From the NCBI GenBank assembly GCA_030587365.1, contig JAUQZE010000009.1, positions 9,802 to 73,801 on the forward strand: a stretch of 64,000 nucleotides of DNA, read 5' to 3'. The position numbers were made by a program, and so were the translations under genes. Source of the stretch: Candidatus Freyarchaeota archaeon. Its GTDB lineage: Archaea > Asgardarchaeota > Jordiarchaeia > Jordiarchaeales > Jordiarchaeaceae. Below are positions 34,723 through 43,042 of the stretch, one piece after another (the first letter of the stretch is position 1; the number at the start of each line of letters is the position of its first letter). Below the pieces are notes generated by a model. That model ran no database searches. It worked only from the letters and a program-made list of their open reading frames with translations, and was not told where the DNA came from.

Positions 34723-35181
34723 TTACTTTTCCAATAAGTTTATTTCGAGGGTACAAACTTTTCCCTTGGTTTCTATTTTAAGATGTGAAATTTCACCTAA
34801 TCCCCATGCCATGATACCGCCGGATAATATGACGCTTACAGCGCAAACGGGACAGCTACCGTATCCTAGGGATTTTACGAAGTCAGCAAGCGGGCTAAAT
34901 ATGCATTCAGTTAATTTTGTGGTGAAACGTTTTCCGGAGGCAGACGTTTGTATCGCTGAGCAAGCAGGGCCGTTTTTCATAGCCGATTCGAAAAATTCTC
35001 TAGCTTCTTCTATGTTTGATGGTTTATCACCGCCAATCGTCTTGGATAGGTCGTCAATTAGGGGGGATATTACTCTGGCTGATTGGCGTGCGATTAAATT
35101 GGGGTGTATTCCCAACTTATCCAGGGCACTCAGTATTGCTCCAAAAGTTATTGCAAAATAAAGGGGGTTAATTGAGGACAT
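34723..35181 (-). CDS. Unknown small Cys-containing protein
   Basis: A 152-residue protein of unknown function. It is helical up to residue 90 (FAITFGAILSALDKLGI, ISPLIDDLSKTIGG), then TECIFSPLADFVKSLGYGSCPVCAVSVILSGG and two closing beta strands (HLKIETKGKVCTLEINLLE). Five cysteines include a CPVC pair. The fold order (helices, a Cys-containing hydrophobic helix, then strands) loosely resembles its neighbour at 33695-34399, and the two could be distant relatives. No signal peptide is clear. Confidence 0.65.
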   Translation of the reverse strand: MSSINPLYFAITFGAILSALDKLGIHPNLIARQSARVISPLIDDLSKTIGGDKPSNIEEAREFFESAMKNGPACSAIQTSASGKRFTTKLTECIFSPLADFVKSLGYGSCPVCAVSVILSGGIMAWGLGEISHLKIETKGKVCTLEINLLEK

Positions 35182-35420
35182 CCGTTACACCACGTCTTCT
35201 AATACTCACTAATCTAATACATATCGTTAGGTTAAACTTGTTAAAGAAATTTAATATACTTTTCCTTTGTATATTGGAAATAATGAAAAAAATAAAATCA
35301 CAATTGTTTTGAGTCAGTTGTAGTCACCAAACAAACTGAGGGAGTAAGGCACCTGCCAACTATCAATATCCACTCCCAATTTTTCCGTCCAGTTTCGAGT
35401 TTTAAGTATTCTCATCCATC
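35182..35420. other. Intergenic, nothing recognised
   Basis: AT-rich sequence between divergent units. No gene, tRNA or repeat is recognised. It probably contains the promoter of the minus-strand gene ending at 34723. Confidence 0.3.
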
Positions 35421-35507
35421 TTGGTTATATTTCTTATTGCGACTGGAATACTGACTGGTATATGTTTCTACGGTATGTAAAAAATTGGAGGCGGGGCCCT
35501 GAGTGTA

Positions 35508-35831
35508 GTGGGCCTCGTCTTCGGCAGTATAGGAATCACATTGGGAGCTTTGCTTATCATTATAGGAAATCTAGCAACAGTGTACATGGCCGTAAAAATA
35601 CCCGTAGAAATGACCTTGGCTACCGTTTTTGAAATACCTAGACCGAATTTTCTCGTTATCTGGACAGGTTTTATGATAATGGGTTTTATCTTCATCCCGC
35701 TTGGTTCGGCTAATATAGATGCACGTTACTTGACCAACACGCCCTCAGCTTCCAATGCTTCAAGAATCTCGAGCGTCATAGGTGCGATAATTTTCCCTGC
35801 TAAAGCAATGCTCTACTACTATTCCATATGA
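35508..35831 (+). CDS. Small membrane protein, possibly interrupted by an in-frame TAA
   Basis: 107 residues with two clear membrane helices (GSIGITLGALLIIIGNLATVYMAV and FLVIWTGFMIMGFIFIPLG) and an Ala/Ser-rich tail. The frame upstream, after an in-frame TAA at 35478-35480, encodes another hydrophobic helix (LVIFLIATGILTGICFYGM from TTG 35421) and the junction is Gly-rich, so the gene may once have started near 35421 and is now split. GGAGG at 35487-35491 would suit a start at about 35499-35508. A stem-loop with a T-run follows the stop. Confidence 0.4.
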   Translation: MGLVFGSIGITLGALLIIIGNLATVYMAVKIPVEMTLATVFEIPRPNFLVIWTGFMIMGFIFIPLGSANIDARYLTNTPSASNASRISSVIGAIIFPAKAMLYYYSI

Positions 35832-35849
35832 GTATATGCTTCAAAACAA

Positions 35850-35888
35850 GGGGGCTAATTGAAGTTTTTACCTCGCCCCTCATTTTAT
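35850..35888 (+). terminator. Stem-loop plus T-run downstream of the small membrane protein
   Basis: GGGGC at 35851-35855 pairs with GCCCC at 35875-35879, followed by CATTTTAT. It lies about 20 bases after the 35831 stop. Confidence 0.35.
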
Positions 35889-36050
35889 AACAAAGTTATT
35901 AAAAATTATATTAAAAATATACTCCTTACTTTAAATTAAACGCTTTTCTTTAAAATCTAATAGTAAATCTTAACTGCAAAAAACTTTTATTTAAGATTTC
36001 TGTAATTATATTATTGAATAAATATAAAAATAAAAAAGCGGGGAAAGAAC

Positions 36051-36509
36051 TTGATTCACGCAATATACCTACTCTCAAATGAAGGCAAACCAATATTCAC
36101 CAGAGAATACTCCAAAAGCAACCTAAAAATCAGAGAACTAAGTAACTTTGTCTCCGCAATAGCAGACTTCGCCAGCCAATTCTCGGAAAAAAACAAAGAC
36201 GAAGGATTCTCCTCATTTGTCCTAGGCCAAAACGGATTCATATTCCACAGAGACACCGAATTCACAATAATTGCAGTAATCGACGCCCAACTAGACTCAT
36301 CAGATATGTCAAAAATCAAAAAGGTCTACAAAAAATTCCAAGACAAACACGACACCATCATCATAAACGGAAGAAAGGACAAAACCGAACTAGAAAACTT
36401 CGAAAACGAGGTCTTTAAAATAGTCGGAGGAAACACAGAAAGCATAATAAACTTCCAAGCCATAGAAGACCTCCTCTGGAACACAAAAAACCAACCAAAA
36501 AAAACCTAA
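36051..36509 (+). CDS. Longin-like domain protein (probable)
   Basis: A 152-residue protein. The N-terminal 85 residues (MIHAIYLLSNEGKPIFTREYS, then FVSAIADFASQFSEK, FVLGQNGFIFHRD, FTIIAVIDAQ) follow the beta-beta-alpha-beta-beta-beta order of longin domains, which in eukaryotes bind small GTPases in trafficking complexes and which also occur in Asgard archaea. The C-terminal half is Lys/Asn-rich and helical. The start is TTG with GGGGA upstream. It is 4.6 kb from two small GTPases. The assignment rests on pattern and is not certain. Confidence 0.6.
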   Translation: MIHAIYLLSNEGKPIFTREYSKSNLKIRELSNFVSAIADFASQFSEKNKDEGFSSFVLGQNGFIFHRDTEFTIIAVIDAQLDSSDMSKIKKVYKKFQDKHDTIIINGRKDKTELENFENEVFKIVGGNTESIINFQAIEDLLWNTKNQPKKT

Positions 36510-36600
36510 AAACCAAAAAACAAACAAAAGGCACGCCTCACAACCCTAAACCTTCAAAAAGGAGGGAAAACTCGAAAAGACAAGTCCAGTTCAGTCAGGA

Positions 36601-37173
36601 CTATTTCTCCAGATTTATGATCCCACTTCTGATAATCGCCCTGGACACCAACCGAGCTGTTTTTAAGGGTTCAGGAACAGACCCCTGAAGAGTGAACTTA
36701 TTCACAACCCTAACCGCCTCCTCCCTACCCATCCCCAGATAACGGACATACACATCATAACCCGTCCGAAGTCGAACCAGCTCCCTCACCCCCAGCCTAT
36801 TATAAATTTTTAGCCTCTCCTCCCAATCCGCAAAGTATTCCTTAAAGTACTTTTCCAACCCCTCAGACTCCTCATAAGTCACACACACAAGGGGGATGCC
36901 AAGCTCACCGTAAACCCGATCCAAATCCACAATATTAAACCAACTAATCACACAACCATTCAAAAACAGATAGTTAATATCACTCCTATCCAAACCCCTG
37001 TAAACCCCAATCACGCCCTCAGTAGCATCCATTCCCCCCACAGTAATAGTGGCAAAAGCAAACCCATCAATCTGAAGATCACCCCTCATAACCACTCCTG
37101 CAAGCACAGACCTCTTACTTGTACCCTTCACAAAACTCTCCGCAATACCCAAAACTCTAACACCCAATTTCAA
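36601..37173 (-). CDS. DUF99 (UPF0215) family protein
   Basis: About 190 residues. It has the family's characteristic order: VRVLGIAESF near the N-terminus, LAGVVMRGDLQIDGFAFATITVGGMDAT, NYLFLNGCVISWFNIVDLDRVY, and the closing SVPEPLKTARLVSRAI. The fold is related to endonuclease V, but no nuclease activity has been settled and the catalytic acids differ. I place the start at TTG 37173 (LKLGVRVLG...); the frame opens at 37203, but those ten residues (MCFFCLWGFF) look unrelated. A GGGG ribosome site lies upstream. Confidence 0.85.
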   Translation of the reverse strand: MKLGVRVLGIAESFVKGTSKRSVLAGVVMRGDLQIDGFAFATITVGGMDATEGVIGVYRGLDRSDINYLFLNGCVISWFNIVDLDRVYGELGIPLVCVTYEESEGLEKYFKEYFADWEERLKIYNRLGVRELVRLRTGYDVYVRYLGMGREEAVRVVNKFTLQGSVPEPLKTARLVSRAIIRSGIINLEK

Positions 37174-37288
37174 GAAAAAACCCCACAAACAAAAGAAACA
37201 CAAAAAACAAACTTAAACTTTTCACCAAAACAAACGAAAAACACACTCAGAAACGAGCCCACTACTAAAAGTCGTGTTTTGCTCTCAG

Positions 37289-37627
37289 CTAAGATGTAGA
37301 AGTTACGATCCTAGTGAGAAAATTCTTAGCTTCCCAAACATTTTCATACGTCAAAACATAATCCTTTTCACCGAAATGCTTCAAACCCTCCTTAACCTTC
37401 TCCTCAGCCAAATTCAAAAGTTTCAAATTTCTATCCGGCTCGTCTTTTTTCATCCTAGGCGCAGGAGGAGAATCTCTCTCCTCTAAACCATGCAACAGAA
37501 CCAGCTTAACAAGAAAAAGCTCCAAACTAGATCGCGCCAACCAAGCCTCCAACCTCAACTCCTCAGCATCACTCACCGACCTAGCCTTACCAATATGGCT
37601 AAGCACTTCTCCCAGTAACTCTTCCAT
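37289..37627 (-). CDS. Unknown small helical protein
   Basis: 112 residues from ATG 37627. The frame extends to 37807, but the extra 60 residues are Phe-rich and look non-coding, and a TATA-like CTTAAAAAAG (about 37656-37665) lies inside that stretch. The protein is nearly all helix (LLGEVLSHIGKARSVSDAEELRLEAWLARSSLELFLVKLV...KEGLKHFGEKDYVLTYENVWEAKNFL) with an Asp/Pro/Lys-rich loop. The length and helix pattern recall HEPN-like or PadR-partner helical bundles, but no motif is conclusive. Confidence 0.6.
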   Translation of the reverse strand: MEELLGEVLSHIGKARSVSDAEELRLEAWLARSSLELFLVKLVLLHGLEERDSPPAPRMKKDEPDRNLKLLNLAEEKVKEGLKHFGEKDYVLTYENVWEAKNFLTRIVTSTS

Positions 37628-37933
37628 AAAACCACCAAACACCGAATCAAACTTTTTTAAGACTAAACACCATAACAAAATAAACCATATAAAAATTACT
37701 TGAAAAACCCTAAAAGAAAAAAATTTCCCATCTCCTTTCCGAGGGCTTCCATAAAATTTGATACAGCTCGTCCTTTTCGCCGTTAACACTATTAAAAACC
37801 ATTTCAACCAACACTTGCACCCGGAGGAACCTATGGAAGGACATAGAGTCTCCCCGCGGGCAGAAGAAAGTTTCTGTCTCCGTTTAAAGAAAAAGAAAAA
37901 GGTTAAAAAAAGGAGTGGAGAAAACTAGGCGAC

Positions 37934-39628
37934 CTATGCTTTTTGTGCCTCCTCCTCTCTCAGCACCCTTCTCAGAGTTTTACCAACCAAACTCTTGGGA
38001 AGACGCTCCCTAAACTCAATGTACCTCGGATACTTGAAAGCCGCCATCCGTTCCTTACACCAGTCCAAAATGTCATCCTCCCTGACCTTACCCTTAAAAT
38101 CGGGCTTCAAAACCACAAACACCTTTATACTCTCACCCGCGTCCGGGTCAGGCACACCAATCACGGCGGCGTCCATAACCGCCTCATGCTCAAACAAAAC
38201 CTCCTCAATCTCCCGTGGATAAACGCTGTGACCCTTGTACTTGATTATGTCCTTGGTACGATCCACAACGTAGAAATGGCCCTTCGCATCCATTCGCGCA
38301 AGGTCGCCGGTTTTCAACCACTTCACACCACCAGCCTTAAAGAACACTTTCGTTGTCTCCTCGGGGCGATTCCAGTAACCCTTCATGACCTGAGGACCGC
38401 TGACCACCAACTCACCCAGCTCACCAATAGGCAAAAACTCGTTAGTCTCCGGATCTACAATACCCGCCAGAGTATTAAGAACCGGAGGACCAATAGAACC
38501 CGGCACGCCGTCAAAAAGCTGAGCACAACGATTATGGGTAACCGGACTGGCCTCGGTCAAACCATAGCCCTCACTAAGAGGATTACCCGATAGAGCTTCC
38601 CATTGCCTGAAAAGCTCCACAGGAGTAGGAGCCGCACCCATATTAAGATACTTCAAACAGGAAAAGTCAACCTCACGAGACTTCGGATGATTCAACAAAA
38701 AAATCAAAATAGCAGGAACCGCCATAAATGTGTTCGGCCTATATTTCTGAACCGCTTCAAGAATCGGAACCGGATCAAACTGAGTAAAACAAATACCGAG
38801 ATTATTCAACAAAGCACCAGCGACAATCTCGCAGGTCTGACCATAACTGTGATACCAAGGTAATACCGAAATCGCTATTGTTCTTTCAATGCCTAATTTT
38901 TTGTTCAAGGTCTCTATGATGGGTACTACCTGCAATGCGTTGGCTAAAACGTTGTAATGGGTAAGCATTGCACCCTTAGGCAGACCGGTTGTGCCGCCCG
39001 TGTACAAGAGTACTGCTACGTCTTCTGTGGGTTTTATCTTTACCTTTGGCGGGTTGGGTGGAGTTTTCTCTATTAGTTCATCGTAGTTCAATATTTTATC
39101 TAGGTCTTCTTTTTCGACCTGAAGCTTCCCTCCAACGATGTTGCACACGATAATATTTTTGAGTCTTGTTTCATCTTTAATCTGTTTCACAGTGTTGTAG
39201 AAAAGATCTATTGTTACTATGGTCTCTGCTCCGCTGTCTTTTAACTGATAAGCAACCTCACGGGGCACAAATAGTGGACTGATAGCGGTAACAGTAGCCC
39301 CTATTCCTTGAATGCCATAGTACGCCACCGGGAACTGGACGCAATTCGGAAGGTAAATCGCCACCACATCGCCCCTTTTCACTCCCAAGTTGTGGAGCGC
39401 AGTTGCAAATCTATCGACCAACTCCATAACCTGTTTACGGGTGTATTCCTTACCATAAAAAATCAGGCTAACTGCGTCACCGTACTTTTCTGCCGCTTCT
39501 CTGTACGCATCAGGCAAAGACTTTTTGGGAACTTTAATCTTCTGAGGGTAGCCCTCGGGATAGCTCTTTAACCAGATTTTCTTCTTAACGTAGTCTGGCA
39601 ACTTACCCGACTTCTTTAATCTAAACAT
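37934..39628 (-). CDS. Long-chain acyl-CoA ligase (AMP-forming)
   Basis: A 564-residue ANL-superfamily ligase. A3 motif: YTGGTTGLPKGAMLTH; A5: GYGLTEASPVTHN; A7/A8: WLKTGDLARMDAKGHFYVVDRTKDIIKYKGHSVYPREIEE; A10: PKSLVGKTLRRVLR with the catalytic Lys. The length and the linker sequence VVDRTKDIIKYKG fit the long-chain fatty-acid branch. It activates fatty acids to acyl-CoA with ATP, feeding the hydroxyacyl-CoA dehydrogenases at 7-9 kb (inference). Codon use changes sharply near 38880, about 250 codons from the N-terminus. Confidence 0.93.
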   Translation of the reverse strand: MFRLKKSGKLPDYVKKKIWLKSYPEGYPQKIKVPKKSLPDAYREAAEKYGDAVSLIFYGKEYTRKQVMELVDRFATALHNLGVKRGDVVAIYLPNCVQFPVAYYGIQGIGATVTAISPLFVPREVAYQLKDSGAETIVTIDLFYNTVKQIKDETRLKNIIVCNIVGGKLQVEKEDLDKILNYDELIEKTPPNPPKVKIKPTEDVAVLLYTGGTTGLPKGAMLTHYNVLANALQVVPIIETLNKKLGIERTIAISVLPWYHSYGQTCEIVAGALLNNLGICFTQFDPVPILEAVQKYRPNTFMAVPAILIFLLNHPKSREVDFSCLKYLNMGAAPTPVELFRQWEALSGNPLSEGYGLTEASPVTHNRCAQLFDGVPGSIGPPVLNTLAGIVDPETNEFLPIGELGELVVSGPQVMKGYWNRPEETTKVFFKAGGVKWLKTGDLARMDAKGHFYVVDRTKDIIKYKGHSVYPREIEEVLFEHEAVMDAAVIGVPDPDAGESIKVFVVLKPDFKGKVREDDILDWCKERMAAFKYPRYIEFRERLPKSLVGKTLRRVLREEEAQKA

Positions 39629-39982
39629 GAGTAAAATTCACCCTAATCGCGTTCTGCGTTAATATTATTTACCGTTTTACACATTTATAAACACTATTAC
39701 CTGCAGTCGCACAATTATTTCTTCACAATTATTTTCTCCAAATACAAATGCTACCTGTTCTCGAACATGGTAGTCCTCATTCCTTCCTAACGAGAGACAC
39801 CCGGCAAAAGTTCGAGTAGAAAGAGGGACTCTTGCAGAACATTGGTTTTAGTTATTATTGGAGTGCCGTTACTATCCTCTTGCGGAGCTATTTCTTCGAT
39901 TTTAATAGAATGAATTAATTTAAGCAATCATTTTATCCTACGCTCCAATAGAGTCTGAGTGGATTTTTGAAGAAATCTATAT
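39629..39982. promoter_or_regulatory. Promoter region of the acyl-CoA ligase with a palindrome and short direct repeats
   Basis: On the minus strand a TATA-like GTTTATAAATG lies at about 39683-39693. Further upstream are two copies of CACAATTATTT (about 39709-39719 and 39724-39734) and a palindrome at 39751-39773 with arms CTACC.TGTTC and GAACA.GGTAG, one base bulged. The placement upstream of the TATA box suits an activator, and there is no gene in the interval. Confidence 0.4.
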
Positions 39983-40774
39983 CTATCTGAGCGGGTTTTC
40001 AAGCCTTGGGTCTAATTTGATTGCTTCGTCGTAGCATTTTACGGCTTCCTCATCCCTACCAAGCCCACTAAGAGCAGCACCCTTATTATACCATGCTTCG
40101 GTATACTTGGGATTTATTTTGATTGCTTCGTCGTAGCATTTTACGGCTTCCTCATCCCTACCAAGCTTATGAAGAACAAGACCTTTATTATACCATCCTT
40201 CAGTATACTCTGGGTTTATTTTGATTGCCTCGTCAAAGCATCTCATAGCCTCATCAAATCTACGAAGCCCGAGAAGAGTAGCACCTTTAAGATTCCATGC
40301 TTCAGTATACTCTGGGTTTATTTTGATTGCCTCATCGAAGCATCTCATAGCTTCCTTCACTCTACCAATCTTATTAAGAACAGCACCTTTATTATACCAT
40401 GCTTCAGCGAGCTTTGGGTTTATTTTGGTTACCTTGTCAAAGCATTTTACTGCGTCATCATGTCTACGAAGCCTACCGAGAAGAACACCTTTATTATACC
40501 ATGCTTCAGCGAGCTTTGGGTTTATTTTGGTTGCCTCGTCAAAGCATATCAAAGCTTCCTCAAATCTACCAAGATTATAGAGAGCAGCACCCTTATTAGT
40601 CCATGCGTCGTCGTCATTTGGGTTTATTTTGGTTGCCTCGTCAAAGCATCTCATAGCTTCATCGAATCTACCAAGATTATAGAGAGCAGCACCCCTATCA
40701 AGCAATTCCTTACAGTTTTCCACCATTTCAGCATCGTTTTTGTCTGGTTGAAGCTCTCCTGACACGGTATACAC
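39983..40774 (-). CDS. TPR-repeat protein
   Basis: A 263-residue protein composed of about seven 34-residue tetratricopeptide repeats with the motif W-x-NKG...LGR-x-E/D-E-A...C-F/Y-D-E-A-x-K-I-N-P. TPRs form a superhelix that binds peptides or protein partners. Repeats are very alike at the DNA level with a 102-base period, which suggests recent internal duplication. No other domain or signal peptide is present. It lies between the acyl-CoA ligase and the GTPase genes, each on its own promoter. Confidence 0.9.
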   Translation of the reverse strand: MYTVSGELQPDKNDAEMVENCKELLDRGAALYNLGRFDEAMRCFDEATKINPNDDDAWTNKGAALYNLGRFEEALICFDEATKINPKLAEAWYNKGVLLGRLRRHDDAVKCFDKVTKINPKLAEAWYNKGAVLNKIGRVKEAMRCFDEAIKINPEYTEAWNLKGATLLGLRRFDEAMRCFDEAIKINPEYTEGWYNKGLVLHKLGRDEEAVKCYDEAIKINPKYTEAWYNKGAALSGLGRDEEAVKCYDEAIKLDPRLENPLR

Positions 40775-40972
40775 CCCTCAATGTTCTTATTACTATTATT
40801 AAGCTCGTTTTATTTTAAGCTTTAGTATTTCCTTCATGAGTGTTTTTTAGCTCTTCGAGCGTTTCTTCAAGTGCCAATCATATAAGTAATGTTGGCATAA
40901 TTAAGAAGAAATATAAGCCTAAACAGCAGCACAAATAATCCTCATCCAAAAAACAAATATTATCCCGTGATA

Positions 40973-40985
40973 ATATATTTATACA
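40973..40985 (+). promoter_or_regulatory. TATA box of the small-GTPase gene
   Basis: The sequence ATATATTTATACA lies about 110 bases before the ATG of the GTPase at 41093, implying a long A-rich leader (about 85 bases). The rest of the 40775-41092 interval has no gene that I can support. Confidence 0.4.
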
Positions 40986-41092
40986 AACCAAAAATTTAAA
41001 TGAAAAGGAAAGCAGAAAAGTGAGTAAGTAAACAAGAAAAAACAAACAAAACCAATCAAATTTCTAAACCATCAAATAATGGATGTGGAAAA

Positions 41093-41638
41093 ATGTCCAA
41101 AGAACCAAAAACAAAATCCAAAGAACTAATGTACAAAGTAATTCTAGCCGGGGACGGAGCTGTTGGCAAAACAAGCCTAATCGAAAAATTCATGACCGGA
41201 AAATTCGAAAAAGATTACAAAATGACTCTTGGAACGTCGATCTTTGCGAAGAGTCTTAGTGTTGATGGTAGTTCTGTGAAGCTTATTGTTTGGGATTTGG
41301 CTGGTCAGCCGCATTTTAAGTTTGTTAGGGCTGGTTTTTATCTTGGTGCTACCGGTGCTTTGTTAGTTTATGATGTTACTCGTAAGTCGACTCTGGAGAA
41401 TCTTGAAAACTGGAGAGCTGAGATGGAGAAGAATACTGGTGGTGATGTTTCGGCTTCTGTTGTGGTTGGTAATAAGTGTGACTTGGATAATTTGAGGGAA
41501 GTTAAGAAGGGTGAGGGTAAGGCTTATGCGGATGGAATAAATGCGCCGTTTTTTGAGACTTCAGCTAAGTCAGGTGATAATGTAGAGAATGTGTTTTTAG
41601 CGTTGGCTCGAGGTATCATTAAGTGTAAAGGTGTTTGA
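41093..41638 (+). CDS. Ras/Rab-like small GTPase 1
   Basis: A 181-residue GTPase with all G motifs: G1 GDGAVGKTS (20-28), a switch I Thr in YKMTLGTSI, G3 WDLAGQ, G4 NKCDL, and G5 ETSAK. The form is Rab/Ras rather than bacterial MglA. There is no C-terminal prenylation Cys box, as usual in archaea. It is followed about 110 bases later by a second GTPase. The first 44 codons use AAA for all ten Lys, while the remainder uses AAG for 11 of 12, a sharp change in composition at about 41230. Confidence 0.95.
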   Translation: MSKEPKTKSKELMYKVILAGDGAVGKTSLIEKFMTGKFEKDYKMTLGTSIFAKSLSVDGSSVKLIVWDLAGQPHFKFVRAGFYLGATGALLVYDVTRKSTLENLENWRAEMEKNTGGDVSASVVVGNKCDLDNLREVKKGEGKAYADGINAPFFETSAKSGDNVENVFLALARGIIKCKGV

Positions 41639-41747
41639 ATCCACTTTTGTTTTGTTTTTGTTGCGGGATTCTTGCTGGGGGATTTTTATTTTGTAATTTT
41701 TTGTTTAATTGTTTTGGTTAGGGTTGTTAAAATTAGTTTGTTAGGGG

Positions 41748-42287
41748 TTGTTTGGGTTGGCTGAAAGGGAATATACGTTTAAGATAGTGTTGGTTGGTGA
41801 GCCTGGGGTTGGTAAGACGAGTATTATTCGTAGATATATTCATGGTATTTTTGAGGAGAATTATAGGGCAAGTGTTGGTACGCGTATCTTTTCAAGGGAA
41901 TTGGTTGTTGATAATAAGCATGTTACTTTGAGTATTTTTGAGATTGGTGGTCAGGAGAAGTTTAGGTTTGGGGAAAATGTTCTTTATAAAGGTTCTGATG
42001 GCGTTGTGATAGTTTTTGATATTACAAATGAAAATAGTTTTCAAGTCTTGGATGATTGGTTTTCTCAGGTTGAGTCGAATTTGGGTGAGGATGTGCCTTT
42101 AATTCTTGCTGGTAACAAGTATGATCTTGGTGGTTCTCGCAGGGTGCAAAGACAGGAGGCTCTTAGTTACACTTCAAGTCATGGAGTCGAGTATTTGGAA
42201 TCATCAGCCAAAACTGGTAAAAACGTAATAAAACTTTTTTATAGCCTCATCCAAAAAATTTTCAGTTCTCCAAAATACGGTTCATAA
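41748..42287 (+). CDS. Ras-like small GTPase 2 with altered G3
   Basis: A 179-residue GTPase. G1 is GEPGVGKTS, switch I Thr is in RASVGTRIF, G4 NKYDL and G5 ESSAKTG. G3 reads IFEIGGQEKF where the family has WDTAGQ; the Mg-coordinating Asp is replaced by Glu and the Ala by Gly, while the catalytic Gln is kept. Start is TTG at 41748 (or TTG 41754). It is G/T-rich on the coding strand until about 42170, then becomes A/C-rich for the last 35 codons. It is likely paralogous to GTPase 1 and may act with the Roadblock protein at 49.6 kb. Confidence 0.93.
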   Translation: MFGLAEREYTFKIVLVGEPGVGKTSIIRRYIHGIFEENYRASVGTRIFSRELVVDNKHVTLSIFEIGGQEKFRFGENVLYKGSDGVVIVFDITNENSFQVLDDWFSQVESNLGEDVPLILAGNKYDLGGSRRVQRQEALSYTSSHGVEYLESSAKTGKNVIKLFYSLIQKIFSSPKYGS

Positions 42288-42370
42288 CTGCTGCGTTTTA
42301 ATAGCGTCCTCATTTTGCTTTTTCAGGCCTCTTTTCGGTTCTACTTTTTCAGGTTTTGGATTATTCTTAC

Positions 42371-43042
42371 TTATTCTCCTTTTTGAGAATCTTGTTTTAG
42401 TGATTCCGTTATTTTTTGGACCAGGGTGTGGAATATTTTTTCTCCTTTTTCTGTGGTTGCTTTTCTGGGGTCGCCGATTACGCCTGAATTGGAAAAATTT
42501 ATGGTTTTCCATCCGTCTGGGAGATGTTCTTCTGATTGGGGGTCTAGCTGAGGAATGTATTTAACTATTTCATCAGTTATTTTTTCGCTTCTCACCAAGC
42601 TGGGTTCGAGGTACAACATTAGGGAGGTTTCAATCTCACAAGCGTGACAGACTCCCCCTATCTCCGTATCTCTTACATCGTTTAGTATTTTTTTCAGAAA
42701 GTCGAACAAATCAATAAAAATTGTTTTTCCACTATTTAATCTTCGAAGTGTTGCGGTGTTACCCCCATGACTGTTGATAATGATTACCCTCTGATAATGT
42801 TCTAGTAGGGCTTCGCAGATTTCCCTAACTGTTTTGATTAGTGTTTCTGGTTGGATGCTTATTGTTCCTGGAAAATCTGCGTGTTCAAATGAAATTCCGT
42901 AGTTTAGTACGGGGAGTAAGTCCGTTTTTAATTCCGCAGCTACGGCTTCGGATAATCTTCTTACAATATAGCTGTCCGTGCCTAGGGGTAAGTGGGGTCC
43001 GTGTTGCTCTGTGCTACCGATTGGCAGTATAACCGATTCCAC
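42371..43042 (-). CDS. arfB: FAPy deformylase ArfB (creatininase family)
   Basis: A 223-residue member of the creatininase superfamily. Metal-site motifs: LPIGSTEQHGPHLPLGTD and INSHGGN. In archaea ArfB hydrolyses the formyl group from 2-amino-5-formylamino-6-ribosylaminopyrimidinone 5'-phosphate, the second step of riboflavin and F420-chromophore synthesis. It begins directly after the arfC stop (no gap) in the riboflavin operon, which strongly supports ArfB over creatininase. A Cys-rich CHACEIE segment near 130 replaces the usual acidic loop. Confidence 0.88.
   Translation of the reverse strand: MESVILPIGSTEQHGPHLPLGTDSYIVRRLSEAVAAELKTDLLPVLNYGISFEHADFPGTISIQPETLIKTVREICEALLEHYQRVIIINSHGGNTATLRRLNSGKTIFIDLFDFLKKILNDVRDTEIGGVCHACEIETSLMLYLEPSLVRSEKITDEIVKYIPQLDPQSEEHLPDGWKTINFSNSGVIGDPRKATTEKGEKIFHTLVQKITESLKQDSQKGE

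Noticed and set aside
34502..35161. Long plus-strand open frame opposite the Cys-rich gene at 34723-35181
   Set aside because: Most of it is the antisense shadow of a better-supported minus-strand gene; the first 70 codons have no ribosome site or family likeness.
37628..37807. N-terminal extension of the small helical protein gene at 37289-37627
   Set aside because: Phe-rich and low-complexity, with a TATA-like element inside it; the ATG at 37627 gives a sensible protein.
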